Source: an uncultured Lachnospiraceae bacterium (GTDB lineage Bacteria > Bacillota > Clostridia > Lachnospirales > Lachnospiraceae). Taken from it: 64,000 nt of DNA. The notes under the pieces are model-generated. The model did no database searches and was not told the DNA's origin. It worked only from the letters and a program-made list of their open reading frames with translations. Positions 25,011 through 33,972 of the stretch are shown piece after piece. Every line of letters starts with the position of its first letter. Position 1 is the stretch's first letter. Made by a program: the position numbers and the translations under genes. The stretch is from positions 21,306-85,305 of the forward strand of contig CANCYR010000008.1 in the NCBI GenBank assembly GCA_947382355.1. Reading direction: 5' to 3'.

Positions 25011-26045
25011 GTGAAACGTTGTAAAAAATGCGGTTTGCCGGAAATTTATACGAATATCCGGTTTAATGCGGAAGGAATCTGCAATTACTGTGAATTTTAT
25101 GAAAGTCATAGGGATGAGTTGGAAGATAAGCAAAAGCTGGAACAGATTTTCCTTCAGAAAATGGAAGAAGGAAAGAAAAAGGCAAAAGAGGCAGGCTCAA
25201 AATATGACTGTCTGGCAGGGTTCAGCGGAGGAAAGGACAGCACCTATATTATATATCAGCTAAAAGAAAAGTATGGAATGCGGGTGCTGGCATTTACCTT
25301 TGACAATGGCTTTTCCACGGAATACGGAAAGAATAATATAAAAAATGCTTTGGAAAAGCTCAAGGTGGACCATATTACATTTTCCATGAATGATGAAAAA
25401 TTGAGAAAGCAATATACAGCCTGTGTAAATATGATGCAAAATTTCTGTTCGGTCTGCTTTCACTATATGCATTATTACAGCTACCTGTTTGCAGGGCAGA
25501 ATAAAATACCGCTTATTATAAACGGAAGGACAAAAGGACAAATCCTGCAATATGCTGACAGCATAAAAGGAATCGAGCCTTTTGAAAGCTCCCGTCATTT
25601 AAAGGAATTTGAATACCAGATGTTTCACGGACTGGAAGAGCGGGCTGATAAAGCAGGACGGATGGATTATTTAAAGGATGTGGAGGCGGAAGCAGTTTCT
25701 TATTTTGCCTATCATGATATCAGCGAAGAAGAAACCATGAAATTTCTGGAGAAAAAAATCGGATGGGTGCGGCCACAGGGAATCAGCGGACATGCGGACT
25801 GCTTTGCCCATGCCATGGCGGAAAACATGAGCCTTCAAAAAAGAGGATTCCCAATCAGAACAGGGGAACTGGCAGTTTCCGTGCGAAGGGGAGAGCTTTC
25901 TCTGGAAGAAGCGGATAAAATTGCGAAAGAGGACAGGGAGAATTTCATGGAAGTGCCTGAACAGTTGAAAAAAGAATTTTATGACAGGATTTCAGTAAAA
26001 AAAGCAGGAAAGAAAAACGGAAGGACAGGAGAAGATGGTCTGTAA
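25011..26045 (+). CDS. PP-loop ATPase, N-acetyl-sugar amidotransferase-like
   Basis: A 344-residue ATP-pyrophosphatase. An N-terminal zinc-ribbon-like region has C4xxC7 and C24xxC27, and the PP-loop SGGKDST lies at residues 72-78; LAFTFDNGF and the CSVCFHYMHYY segment match WbpG/PseA-type proteins (TIGR03573-like). These activate a carbonyl with ATP and replace it with nitrogen, for example turning an N-acetyl sugar into an acetamidino sugar. No HisH/HisF-like partner is nearby. Start GTG 25011 follows GGAGG. It is the first gene of a six-gene operon whose other members load and transfer an acyl group, so its product is likely used in a surface modification. Substrate unknown. Confidence 0.82.
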   Translation: MKRCKKCGLPEIYTNIRFNAEGICNYCEFYESHRDELEDKQKLEQIFLQKMEEGKKKAKEAGSKYDCLAGFSGGKDSTYIIYQLKEKYGMRVLAFTFDNGFSTEYGKNNIKNALEKLKVDHITFSMNDEKLRKQYTACVNMMQNFCSVCFHYMHYYSYLFAGQNKIPLIINGRTKGQILQYADSIKGIEPFESSRHLKEFEYQMFHGLEERADKAGRMDYLKDVEAEAVSYFAYHDISEEETMKFLEKKIGWVRPQGISGHADCFAHAMAENMSLQKRGFPIRTGELAVSVRRGELSLEEADKIAKEDRENFMEVPEQLKKEFYDRISVKKAGKKNGRTGEDGL

Positions 26046-27567
26046 CGTATTGGAATACTTGGAAAGGGCAGAAAAGCTTTATCCGGACAAGCCGGCATTT
26101 GGAGATGAATCCGGACAGCTTACCTATAGACAATTGGCTCAGGCAGCAAGAAGAATGGGCAGCAGACTGGCAGAGCAGGGCGCATACAGGGAGCCGGTGG
26201 CAGTGTTGATTGACAAGGATGTAAACACACTGACTGCATTTATGGGAATCGTATACAGCGGCTGTTTTTATGTTCCGGTGGACAAAACCCTGCCAATAGA
26301 AAGAATCAGAACCATTTTATCAGTAGTAAGTTCCGGATATCTTATTGTGAAAAAAGAAGATGAACAGCTTGGCAGGGAGTTTGAAAAAGAGACAAAGCTG
26401 CTATTTCTGGAAGAAATGTTCCAAAAATCTGTTCACCAGCCGGAAAATTTGCCGTTGCTTACCAGAATCCGGGAAAGACATTTGGACACCAATCCCCTCT
26501 ATATGATATTTACTTCGGGCTCCACCGGAGTTCCCAAAGGGGTGCTGATTTCCCACAGATCAGTGATTGATATGGCAGAGCAGTTTACAAAGACATTCCA
26601 ATTTTCTTCTGAGGAGGTTTTTGCCAATCAGGCTCCCTTTGATTTTGACGTGTCGGTAAAGGATATCTATCTGACTTTAAGGAACGGGGCGTCCATGTAC
26701 ATTGTGCCAAAAAGCATGTTTGTCATGCCCAAAAAGCTTGCCGGGTTTTTCAATGAAAAGAAAATAACAACCATTATATGGGCAGCCTCTGCATTAGGGG
26801 TTGCAGCCTCCTTTCGGATATTGGAAAAAGAAGCGCCCCGATATCTAAAGAAAATCATGTTTTCCGGAGAAGTGCTTCCCATGAAAGTACTGCATTATTG
26901 GCAGAAGCATGTAAGAGATTCGATTTATGTAAACTTGTATGGTCCTACGGAAATTACCTGTAACTGCACTTACTACATAGTGGACAGGGAATTTTCACAA
27001 GACCAGGTCCTTCCCATTGGCAAGGCATTTCCCAATACGGAAATCCTTCTTTTCAATGAAGAAAACAGGCTGGCAGAGCCGGGAGAGCAGGGAGAAATCT
27101 GTGTCAGGGGCTCATCTCTTGCGCTGGGCTATTATAAAAATAAAGAGGAAACAGAGAAGGCATTTTGCCAGAATCCCCTTCATGAGGATTATCTGGATAT
27201 GATTTATCGAACCGGGGACATGGGCTATATAAATGACCGGGGAGAGCTGGTATTTGCAGCAAGAAAAGACCACCAGATTAAGCATATGGGCCACCGGATT
27301 GAACTTTTGGAAGTGGAGGCTTCTGTGAATGCAGTGGAAGAAGTGGAAAAATGCTGCTGTATGTATGACGATATCTTAGGAAAAATCCTGTTGTTTTATC
27401 AGGCGGAAAAAGAAATGGAAAAGGAAATCATCAGTCAGCTCCATAATAAGCTTCCCAAATATATGTGTCCAAATGTATTTTACAGGCTGGATAAAATACC
27501 GGAAAACAATCATGGCAAAATAGACCGACAGCGATTAAAGCAGAAATATATGGAGAATAACAAGTGA
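26035..27567 (+). CDS. AMP-forming acyl/amino acid ligase, DltA- or NRPS A-domain-like
   Basis: A 510-residue ANL-superfamily adenylation enzyme, the size of DltA. A3 motif TSGSTGVPKG starts at T160, A5 NLYGPTEITCNCT, A7 YRTGDMGY, A8 KIKHMGHRIELLEVE-like (seen as HQIKHMGHRIELLEVE) and the A10 lysine in NNHGKIDRQRLK are all intact. FDFDVSVKDIY carries the aspartate that in DltA and NRPS domains holds the amino group of the substrate, which hints at an amino acid. It should load its substrate onto the carrier protein encoded two genes downstream. It overlaps the previous gene by 11 bases and the next by 4. Confidence 0.88.
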   Translation: MVCNVLEYLERAEKLYPDKPAFGDESGQLTYRQLAQAARRMGSRLAEQGAYREPVAVLIDKDVNTLTAFMGIVYSGCFYVPVDKTLPIERIRTILSVVSSGYLIVKKEDEQLGREFEKETKLLFLEEMFQKSVHQPENLPLLTRIRERHLDTNPLYMIFTSGSTGVPKGVLISHRSVIDMAEQFTKTFQFSSEEVFANQAPFDFDVSVKDIYLTLRNGASMYIVPKSMFVMPKKLAGFFNEKKITTIIWAASALGVAASFRILEKEAPRYLKKIMFSGEVLPMKVLHYWQKHVRDSIYVNLYGPTEITCNCTYYIVDREFSQDQVLPIGKAFPNTEILLFNEENRLAEPGEQGEICVRGSSLALGYYKNKEETEKAFCQNPLHEDYLDMIYRTGDMGYINDRGELVFAARKDHQIKHMGHRIELLEVEASVNAVEEVEKCCCMYDDILGKILLFYQAEKEMEKEIISQLHNKLPKYMCPNVFYRLDKIPENNHGKIDRQRLKQKYMENNK

Positions 27568-28448
27568 AGGGAAAAGTAAAAAAGGTCTGCGTGGCAGGCA
27601 CCGGAAAGCTGGCTCTCTCCTGTGCGGTTCATGCAAAGGAAAAAGGATTTCCGGTTACTTTGTATGATATGGGGCTAAAGAAATCAGAGCTTTTAAAAAG
27701 GCAGGCCAAGGCAGAAGGCGTTCCCTGCTTTTATGAAGTGCCGGAGGATGTTTTTGAAAAGCTTTATAAAGAAGAACAGCCCCTGTTACTGATTAGCGCC
27801 ATCAATGAAAGGATAATTCCGGAAAAGGTGCTGGAAAAGGAAAACATCAGGGCGGTGAATCTGCATCAGGCGCTTTTGCCTGCCCATCCCGGGAGAAATG
27901 CAGAAGCATGGGCAATTTTTGAACAGGATGAAAAGTCGGGTATTACCTGGCATGATGTGGTAAAACAGGTGGATGGAGGCGGGATTTTAGCCCAAAAGGA
28001 AATCAGCCTGAATGAAAGCATAACGGCATGGCAGCTATTCAGAAAACAGATAGAGTGCGCCTATGAAGCATACACAGAAATATTTGATGCTCTTATAGAC
28101 GGCACCATAAAACCGGTTCCGCAAGAGAAAAGGCCGAAATATAAATTTCACTTTAAAAAGGATGTGCCCGGCAACGGCATTCTGGATATGAGCTGGGATG
28201 GAAAAAAAATCAGCGCCTTTTTAAGAGCTATGGATTACGGTGGGGTTTCTGTTTTTGAAAAGCCCAGACTGATATATAAAGGGAAGAGCTTTTTGTGGAA
28301 AAAATATGAAATACGGCATGAAGAGGAAAAAGAATCCTGTCAGCAGACAGGCGGGGAAATGTTTAAGATAACAGAAGATGAAATTGTAATAAAAAAGGAT
28401 ACTATTTGTATCAGGTTAAAAAATTATGAAATAGCGGAGGAAATATGA
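27564..28448 (+). CDS. Formyltransferase-family protein
   Basis: A 294-residue protein of the formyl-transferase fold (methionyl-tRNA formyltransferase and sugar N-formyltransferase family). The catalytic triad is intact: N99 and H101 in NLHQALLPAHPG and D137 in VVKQVDGGGIL. The His-to-Asp distance of 36 equals that of E. coli Fmt. It should move a formyl group from N10-formyl-tetrahydrofolate to an amine. It lacks the tRNA-binding Fmt C-domain signature and lies between an adenylating ligase and a carrier protein, so the target may be a loaded amino acid or an amino sugar. GTG start overlaps the previous stop by GTGA, which implies coupled translation. Confidence 0.85.
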   Translation: MKGKVKKVCVAGTGKLALSCAVHAKEKGFPVTLYDMGLKKSELLKRQAKAEGVPCFYEVPEDVFEKLYKEEQPLLLISAINERIIPEKVLEKENIRAVNLHQALLPAHPGRNAEAWAIFEQDEKSGITWHDVVKQVDGGGILAQKEISLNESITAWQLFRKQIECAYEAYTEIFDALIDGTIKPVPQEKRPKYKFHFKKDVPGNGILDMSWDGKKISAFLRAMDYGGVSVFEKPRLIYKGKSFLWKKYEIRHEEEKESCQQTGGEMFKITEDEIVIKKDTICIRLKNYEIAEEI

Positions 28449-28449
28449 A

Positions 28450-28680
28450 ATGGAAAAGTTGATGGAAATTTTAAAGAATTTAAGGCCGGAGGTAGATTTT
28501 AATACGGAAAAAAGTCTGATTGACGGAGGAGTATTGGACTCTTTTGATTTAGTTTCCTTAATTGGCGAACTGAACGAAGAATTTGAAATTGAAATTTCCT
28601 TTGATGATATGGAACCTGAAAATTTTAATTCTGCAGAGCAGATATATCAGATGATTGTAAGGCTGCAAAGTGAGGAGTAA
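28450..28680 (+). CDS. Acyl carrier protein, DltC-like
   Basis: A 76-residue carrier protein. The phosphopantetheine attachment site is S31 in GGVLDSFDLV, with the acidic helix II context (IGELNEEFEIEISFDD) of ACP and DltC. It would carry the acyl or aminoacyl group as a thioester from the AMP-forming ligase to the membrane acyltransferase. It starts one base after the formyltransferase stop and ends 3 bases before the MBOAT gene, so it belongs to the operon beyond reasonable doubt. Confidence 0.92.
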   Translation: MEKLMEILKNLRPEVDFNTEKSLIDGGVLDSFDLVSLIGELNEEFEIEISFDDMEPENFNSAEQIYQMIVRLQSEE

Positions 28681-28683
28681 GAA

Positions 28684-30258
28684 ATGACTATAAATTCCAT
28701 GTCGTTTTTGCTGTTTTTTTTAGGGACGGCAGTGGTATATTATCTGCCCTTTCTGAAAAAATATCAATGGGCGGTTCTATTGGCTGCAAGCTACTTGTTT
28801 TATTTTTTTACCGGAACAGATAATTTTATTTATATTCTTATTACGACTGTAACTACTCACTTTTCTGCACTTGCATTGAGCCGGAAAAACAAACAGCTGA
28901 AGGAGTACAAAGAAAGGTGTAAAAAAGAAGAAGCCGCAGAATATAAAGAAAGAATCAAACGGGAAAAAAAGAGAATCATATTTTTTGATGTGGTTATCAA
29001 TGTAGGCATTTTGATTTTTGTTAAATACAGTAATTTCTTTATATTTAACATAAACCGGATACTGGACGGGGAAAGAGGCATAGAGTTAAAAGCGCTGAAT
29101 ATACTGGTTCCTTTGGGGATTTCCTATTATACCCTTCAGAGCATTGGATATGTTTTGGATGTGTCCAAGGGAAAGACAAAGGCAGAAGCAAATCTGTTAA
29201 AGACAGCTTTGTTCGTCAGTTATTTTCCCCAGATTACCCAGGGCCCCATTGGAAGGTTTGAAAAGCTGGCTCCCCGGTTGTTTCGTTCCCACAAGCCTGC
29301 ATGGCAGAATTTATCCTTTGGATGCCAGAGAATACTATGGGGATTTTTTAAGAAGACGGTTATTGCAGACCGGATGAACCCGTTTGTGGATGAAATTTTT
29401 CTGAATTTCCAACAGTATAGCGGTTTTACATTGTTTTTGGGATGCATGTATTTTTCCATACAGGCTTATGTGGATTTTTCCGCCTACATGGATATAGCGG
29501 CGGGGTATTCCCAGATACTGGGAATCAAGCTGGAAGAAAATTTTATGCGTCCTTTCCTTTCCCAATCCCTGGCAGAATATTGGCGAAGATGGCACATCAC
29601 CTTAAGCAGCTGGTTTCGGGATTACCTGTTTTATCCCTTGTCGATTTCCAAGCCCGCGGTAAAGCTTTCCCGCATGGGGCGAAAGTATCTGCCAGCCCGG
29701 ATTGCCAAGCTGGTGCCATCCATTTATGCTATGTTTGTTGTGTGGTTTGCAACAGGCTTTTGGCATGATGCAAGCTGGCGCTATATTTTATGGGGCGTTG
29801 CCAATGGAATTATTATGATAAGCTCTATGTGCTTTTCAGGAACGTTCCAGACATGGAAAGAAAAATTACATATCAAGGATGAAAACAGGTTATGGCGTTT
29901 GTTTAGAAGAGTAAGAACCTTTTTATTGATTAGTCTGTTAAAGGTATTTCCGGCAGCAGATTCCACAGGAAATTCTTTGCAAATATTAAAGCATATTGTT
30001 ACAGATTTTCAAATCAGCTTTTCTTATCAGGCATGGTTCCCGGGGTTGATTAAAAACTATCTGGCATATATTCTGTTTGGACTGATTCTGTTTTTTGCAG
30101 TGAGCATAAGACAGGAAAAAGAGCCTGTCCGGAATTATCTGGCAAGGAAATCCTTTGTATTAAGATGGTGTCTTTACCTGATTATTTTATGCTCTGTTTT
30201 AGCCTTTGGAGTATTAGGAACGGGAATTTCGGGAGGATTTGAATATGCGCAGTATTAA
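28684..30258 (+). CDS. MBOAT membrane acyltransferase (DltB-like)
   Basis: A 524-residue polytopic MBOAT protein. Typical blocks: NSMSFLLFFLGTAVVYYLP, VPLGISYYTLQSIGYVLDV, YFPQITQGPIGRFEKLAPRL, EYWRRWHITLSSWFRDYLFYPL and WFATGFWHDASWRYILWG with the presumed catalytic H361. In DltB the enzyme takes D-alanine from the carrier protein and passes it through the membrane to the SGNH partner. The immediate neighbours, a carrier protein and an SGNH gene, give the same logic here. A charged insert of lysine and glutamate (residues about 65-100) lies between helices. It overlaps the next gene by 14 bases. Confidence 0.92.
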   Translation: MTINSMSFLLFFLGTAVVYYLPFLKKYQWAVLLAASYLFYFFTGTDNFIYILITTVTTHFSALALSRKNKQLKEYKERCKKEEAAEYKERIKREKKRIIFFDVVINVGILIFVKYSNFFIFNINRILDGERGIELKALNILVPLGISYYTLQSIGYVLDVSKGKTKAEANLLKTALFVSYFPQITQGPIGRFEKLAPRLFRSHKPAWQNLSFGCQRILWGFFKKTVIADRMNPFVDEIFLNFQQYSGFTLFLGCMYFSIQAYVDFSAYMDIAAGYSQILGIKLEENFMRPFLSQSLAEYWRRWHITLSSWFRDYLFYPLSISKPAVKLSRMGRKYLPARIAKLVPSIYAMFVVWFATGFWHDASWRYILWGVANGIIMISSMCFSGTFQTWKEKLHIKDENRLWRLFRRVRTFLLISLLKVFPAADSTGNSLQILKHIVTDFQISFSYQAWFPGLIKNYLAYILFGLILFFAVSIRQEKEPVRNYLARKSFVLRWCLYLIILCSVLAFGVLGTGISGGFEYAQY

Positions 30259-31282
30259 AAAAATAGCCGGAAGACTGCTTCTTATTTGTATTGTTTTATG
30301 GTTATTCGATACAATTGTCGAGTTCCTTTACAGGCCCTATAACCGATACACCCCTTATGCCATAAGAGAATTAAAGGAATGTCAGGGAAGCATTGACACA
30401 CTCTTTCTTGGTACATCTACGGCATACCGGGGATTTTCGCCGGATGTGTTTGACCGGGAGCTTGGAACCTTCAGCTTTAATGCTGCCACTGCCTCCCAGC
30501 CGGCCCAGGGAACTCTTGCCCTGTTAAAGGATGAGGCAGAAAGGAATCCTATAAAAAGGGTATTCTTAGGGGTTTCCCCACGTATGCTTGTGAAAGAAGA
30601 GGCACATATTGAGAGAAAGACGGAGGTGTATGACAGACTGTTATCTCTTAAGGGAAAGTTTTTATATCTGGCAGAGGGCTGTACAAGCGAAGAATGGTTG
30701 AATCTGATTTTCTATGCTGTAAGAGTAGATAAATATTTTAATATAGGAAAGTTAAAGAAAAACTTAAGCTATAAGTTGTCTGATGCTTACCGGGAAAACA
30801 GGGCTCCTATGGCAACTTATAAAGGAAAAGGATTTCTGGCAGGGAAAGAGGTATATCAGGGACAGGAGTATGAAACTATTGTAAAAAGGGAAAGCGCCTG
30901 GAAGGTGGATGATGAAAATCAGCAGGCACTCATAGAGATAATGGAATATTGTAAGGAACGTGAAATAGAGTTAATTTTGGTTTTTATTCCTGTTTCGGGG
31001 GCTGAAATCGATGGATATAAGGACCTGGGTGTAATTCATGAATACTTCCGGGAAATGGCAGACAGACACGGGGCTATATTTTGGGATTTTAATTATTATA
31101 AAGGATTGAAGGAGGAATTTCCAAACAGCATGTTTCAGGACAAGAGGCATTTAAATGAAGCCGGCGGACATGCGTTTACGCAATTGATTGCAGAAGTTTA
31201 TGAAAAGTATAAAGGTGGAGAGGGAATAGAAGGATATTTTCTGGATACCTGTCCTTATTATGAAAATCTCATTGACGAATAG
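30245..31282 (+). CDS. SGNH-like extracellular transferase partner (DltD/AlgJ-type role)
   Basis: A 345-residue protein with an N-terminal membrane helix (about residues 8-24) and an extracellular SGNH-like domain. The motif FLGTSTAYRGF has the nucleophile candidate S58 (GTST, 56-59), and C-terminal D299-x-x-H302 (DKRHLNEAGG) completes the site. By analogy with DltD it would accept the group delivered by the MBOAT protein and place it on a wall polymer. Start ATG 30245 has GGGAGG at 8 bases; the TTG at 30239 is part of the spacer. It is the last gene of the six-gene operon; the next operon has its own promoter inside its 3' end. Confidence 0.8.
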   Translation: MRSIKKIAGRLLLICIVLWLFDTIVEFLYRPYNRYTPYAIRELKECQGSIDTLFLGTSTAYRGFSPDVFDRELGTFSFNAATASQPAQGTLALLKDEAERNPIKRVFLGVSPRMLVKEEAHIERKTEVYDRLLSLKGKFLYLAEGCTSEEWLNLIFYAVRVDKYFNIGKLKKNLSYKLSDAYRENRAPMATYKGKGFLAGKEVYQGQEYETIVKRESAWKVDDENQQALIEIMEYCKEREIELILVFIPVSGAEIDGYKDLGVIHEYFREMADRHGAIFWDFNYYKGLKEEFPNSMFQDKRHLNEAGGHAFTQLIAEVYEKYKGGEGIEGYFLDTCPYYENLIDE

Positions 31283-31300
31283 AAGGATTATACTTACTAT
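31272..31300 (+). promoter_or_regulatory. Sigma-A promoter of the two-component system
   Basis: TTGACG (31272-31277), exactly 17 bases and TACTAT (31295-31300) lie 22 bases upstream of the response regulator start and overlap the end of the SGNH gene. Confidence 0.65.
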
Positions 31301-31321
31301 AGACGAGAGGAAGAGGAAAGC

Positions 31322-32011
31322 ATGAAACGGTATATTATTTTGATTGTAGAGGATGAAAAGAAACTATTAAATACACTATCTGATTTTTTAAAGCTAAATG
31401 GTTATGAGGTGCTTATTGCAGAAAACGGAATTGAAGCAATGAAACAGTTTACCGCTCATGCACAGGAAATCGACCTTGTGCTTTTGGATATTATGCTTCC
31501 CTTTCTCAATGGATATGAGCTGCTAAAGGAAATCCGGATGCGCTCTAACGTACCTGTTATCATGCTTACGGCAAAATCATCCATTGAAGACCAGATAGAA
31601 GGATTTGAATATGGAGCGGATGACTATATCACAAAGCCCTACAGCCTGTCGCTTATCAAGGCACATATAGAAGCTGTACTGAAGCGGGCGGGAAAGGTAA
31701 AGGATTTTATGATTTCCGGAGATATCCGGATGGATGTGAAGGGGCAGAAGGTATACGTCAGAGAAAATTATATAGAGACCACGCCAAAGGAGTTTGAACT
31801 GCTTTTGTTCTTTATGGAAAACGAAGGAATGGTTTTGAGCAGGGGCCGTATTTTAGATGCGGCATGGGGCTATCATTACGAAGGAGACATAAGAACAGTG
31901 GACACTCTGGTAAAGCAGCTTCGGAAAAAGCTGGACGGTGGAAGTTACATCCGCTCTATTTACGGTGTTGGATACGTTTTTGGAGGAACGGAGAATGTTC
32001 AAAAAAATTAG
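31322..32011 (+). CDS. OmpR/PhoB-family response regulator
   Basis: A 229-residue two-component regulator. The receiver domain has the acidic pair E10/D11, phospho-acceptor D56 (LVLLDIMLP), T83 and K105 (YITKPY). The C-terminal winged helix (TTPKEFELLLFFMENEGMVLSR...VDTLVKQLRKKL, YGVGYVF) is of the OmpR type. The cognate kinase overlaps its end by 17 bases. Position right after the dlt-like operon suggests it may sense envelope stress, since such pairs often control dlt genes, but the promoter evidence only shows independent transcription. Confidence 0.95.
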   Translation: MKRYIILIVEDEKKLLNTLSDFLKLNGYEVLIAENGIEAMKQFTAHAQEIDLVLLDIMLPFLNGYELLKEIRMRSNVPVIMLTAKSSIEDQIEGFEYGADDYITKPYSLSLIKAHIEAVLKRAGKVKDFMISGDIRMDVKGQKVYVRENYIETTPKEFELLLFFMENEGMVLSRGRILDAAWGYHYEGDIRTVDTLVKQLRKKLDGGSYIRSIYGVGYVFGGTENVQKN

Positions 32012-33443
32012 TGTAAGGCTTATTATTCTGGAGTGGGTGTTTCTGGCAATTATCATTGGCGGAAGCATTGTGCTTTATGGAACCTTTGCACCTGCTTATT
32101 ACAATTACTATAAGGGAAAGGTAATTATGCAGGCTTTTGAGGATATTAAGGAAACGGATTTTACGAACCTGTCGGATGAGGATATCGGCATGTTCTTAGA
32201 ATACGAAAAGGAAAATCTGAGCTTTACCGTTGCAGATGAAGAAATGCAATCCATTTATACTACCAAATCCAATGAAGACAGTGTCATTTACAGAAATATT
32301 GTATTAAGGCTGGATCAATTTTCAGAAGAACCCAAAATTATGAGCAGGAATAGTAAAAGGAATAGTAACCTTAAGCTGCTTGGCATTGTAAAGCAGGAGG
32401 GGCTCTCTTATTATGTATGTATCCGGGACAAGGTCCAGAACGTTTACAGCAGCTTTCAGTTTACGGAAAAGTTCATGTTAATCATGTTTGTAATTGCCCT
32501 TGCCTTTGGAAGCATTATTATGTACTTTCTGTCAAGAAATTTCACAAGGCCTATCCGGGAAATGGCAAGGGTGGCAGAGGGGCTGGCAGAAAGGGACTTT
32601 CGGGAAAAGGTAGAAGAAAACGGTGATTATGAAGAGATGAATCATCTGGCAAAATGCATCAACAGCATGTCAGAACAGCTTCAGGATTATGTGGAGCAGA
32701 TTGAAGAAAGCCGGAAACAGCTATTGGATCAGAATATTCAAAAGGAGCGGATGGAGAAAGCAAGGAAGGATTTTATTGCAAATGCTTCCCACGAGCTGAA
32801 GACTCCCCTTGCCGTGATTTCAAGCCAGATTGAAATGCTTCAATATGTACAGGAAGAGGAACGGAAATATTATATGGATTCCATTCAGGAAGAAGTCACA
32901 AGGATGTCGGAAATGGTGGGAAATCTTTTGGATGTTTCTGTAATAGAGCATCATATGGAGCAGATGAAAAAGGAATCTGTTCTTATGGATGAAGTGGTAA
33001 ACTATATGCTGATGAAATATGAAGCGTTGTTTAAAAAGAAAAAGCTGAATGTTTATACAGAATTGGAAAAGAACTGTTATGTGCGTGGAGACAGGGAATA
33101 TATCGAACAGGCAATGAATAATTTTCTGATGAATGCTTTTGAGCATACGGAAAAGCAGGGAGATATCAGGATTTATCTAAAAAATGTGGAAGAAGGCATT
33201 TATTTTGGCGTGTTTAATCAGGGAAAACCTATTCCTGAAAAGGATATGGAAAAAATATGGAAAAGCTTTTGGATGAAAGAGTATGAAGGAGAGTCAGCAG
33301 CCCATGCGGGAATCGGACTTTATATTGTCCAGAGCGTAATTCATTTTCATGAGGGAAAATGCGGCGTGGAAAATAAAGAAAAAGGGGTGGAATTCTGGTT
33401 CATGCTGCCAAAATCCTGTGAGGAAGAACAGAAAAGGCTATAG
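31995..33443 (+). CDS. Sensor histidine kinase
   Basis: A 482-residue membrane kinase. Helix 1 (LIILEWVFLAIIIGGSIVL) and helix 2 (FMLIMFVIALAFGSIIMYFL) flank an extracellular sensor domain of about 130 residues. HAMP (SRNFTRPIREMARVAEGLAER), the phosphorylated H266 in NASHELKTPLAVIS, the N-box NNFLMNAFEHT and the GIGLYIV ATP lid follow. ATG 31995 is 8 bases after GGAGG inside the regulator gene; the frame from 31938 is an extension without a site. It phosphorylates the upstream regulator. The signal is unknown. A terminator follows. Confidence 0.94.
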   Translation: MFKKISVRLIILEWVFLAIIIGGSIVLYGTFAPAYYNYYKGKVIMQAFEDIKETDFTNLSDEDIGMFLEYEKENLSFTVADEEMQSIYTTKSNEDSVIYRNIVLRLDQFSEEPKIMSRNSKRNSNLKLLGIVKQEGLSYYVCIRDKVQNVYSSFQFTEKFMLIMFVIALAFGSIIMYFLSRNFTRPIREMARVAEGLAERDFREKVEENGDYEEMNHLAKCINSMSEQLQDYVEQIEESRKQLLDQNIQKERMEKARKDFIANASHELKTPLAVISSQIEMLQYVQEEERKYYMDSIQEEVTRMSEMVGNLLDVSVIEHHMEQMKKESVLMDEVVNYMLMKYEALFKKKKLNVYTELEKNCYVRGDREYIEQAMNNFLMNAFEHTEKQGDIRIYLKNVEEGIYFGVFNQGKPIPEKDMEKIWKSFWMKEYEGESAAHAGIGLYIVQSVIHFHEGKCGVENKEKGVEFWFMLPKSCEEEQKRL

Positions 33444-33456
33444 TGTATAAAGAAAA

Positions 33457-33488
33457 GGCGAATGGGTCATTCCCATTCGCCATATTTT
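33457..33488. terminator. Bidirectional intrinsic terminator shared by kinase gene and pyrI
   Basis: GGCGAATGGG pairs with CCCATTCGCC (33457-33481), with ATATTTTTC after it on the plus strand and TTTTCTTT on the minus strand. The pyrI stop codon lies inside the stem. Confidence 0.85.
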
Positions 33489-33898
33489 TCTTCACAATAT
33501 TTGCAGCGGTAGATTTCCTTCTGGGAATCGGTTAATACAAAAATGTGGGGAAGCTCCTGTTCGATAGAGGTAATGCATCTTGGATTTTTGCATTTGATGA
33601 CATTTTTGATTTCCTTTGGGAGAACCAGGTCTTTTTTGGCTACGATTTTTCCATCCTTGATTACATTGACTGTAATATTGTGGTCGATAAAGCCCAGAAT
33701 ATCCAGATTCAGCTTATCAATATCACATTCTACCTTTAAAATATCCTTGGCGCCCATTTTTTTGCTTTTTGCATTTTTTATTATGGCTACGGTACAGTCC
33801 AGCTTATCCAGTTGTAAATGATGATAAATGGAAAGGCTTTTTCCGGCCTTAATATGGTCCAGCACGAAGCCTTCTTCAATTTTGCCTACATTGAGCAT
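33467..33898 (-). CDS. pyrI: Aspartate carbamoyltransferase regulatory chain
   Basis: A 143-residue PyrI, the nucleotide-binding regulatory chain of aspartate carbamoyltransferase. The N-terminal allosteric domain reads IEEGFVLDHIKAGKSLSIYHHL, and the C-terminal zinc domain has all four cysteines (CKNPRC and CKYC) that hold zinc and contact PyrB. ATP and CTP would tune pyrimidine synthesis through it. The start ATG at 33898 follows GAGGTGA. It lies 74 bases downstream of pyrB on the same strand. Confidence 0.96.
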   Translation of the reverse strand: MLNVGKIEEGFVLDHIKAGKSLSIYHHLQLDKLDCTVAIIKNAKSKKMGAKDILKVECDIDKLNLDILGFIDHNITVNVIKDGKIVAKKDLVLPKEIKNVIKCKNPRCITSIEQELPHIFVLTDSQKEIYRCKYCEEKYGEWE

Positions 33899-33972
33899 AT
33901 TGTATTCACCTCATGTATCTTAGTAGTAGTTATTTATATCCCTCTCCAGGGATAAGGGGGCATCACAGAATG

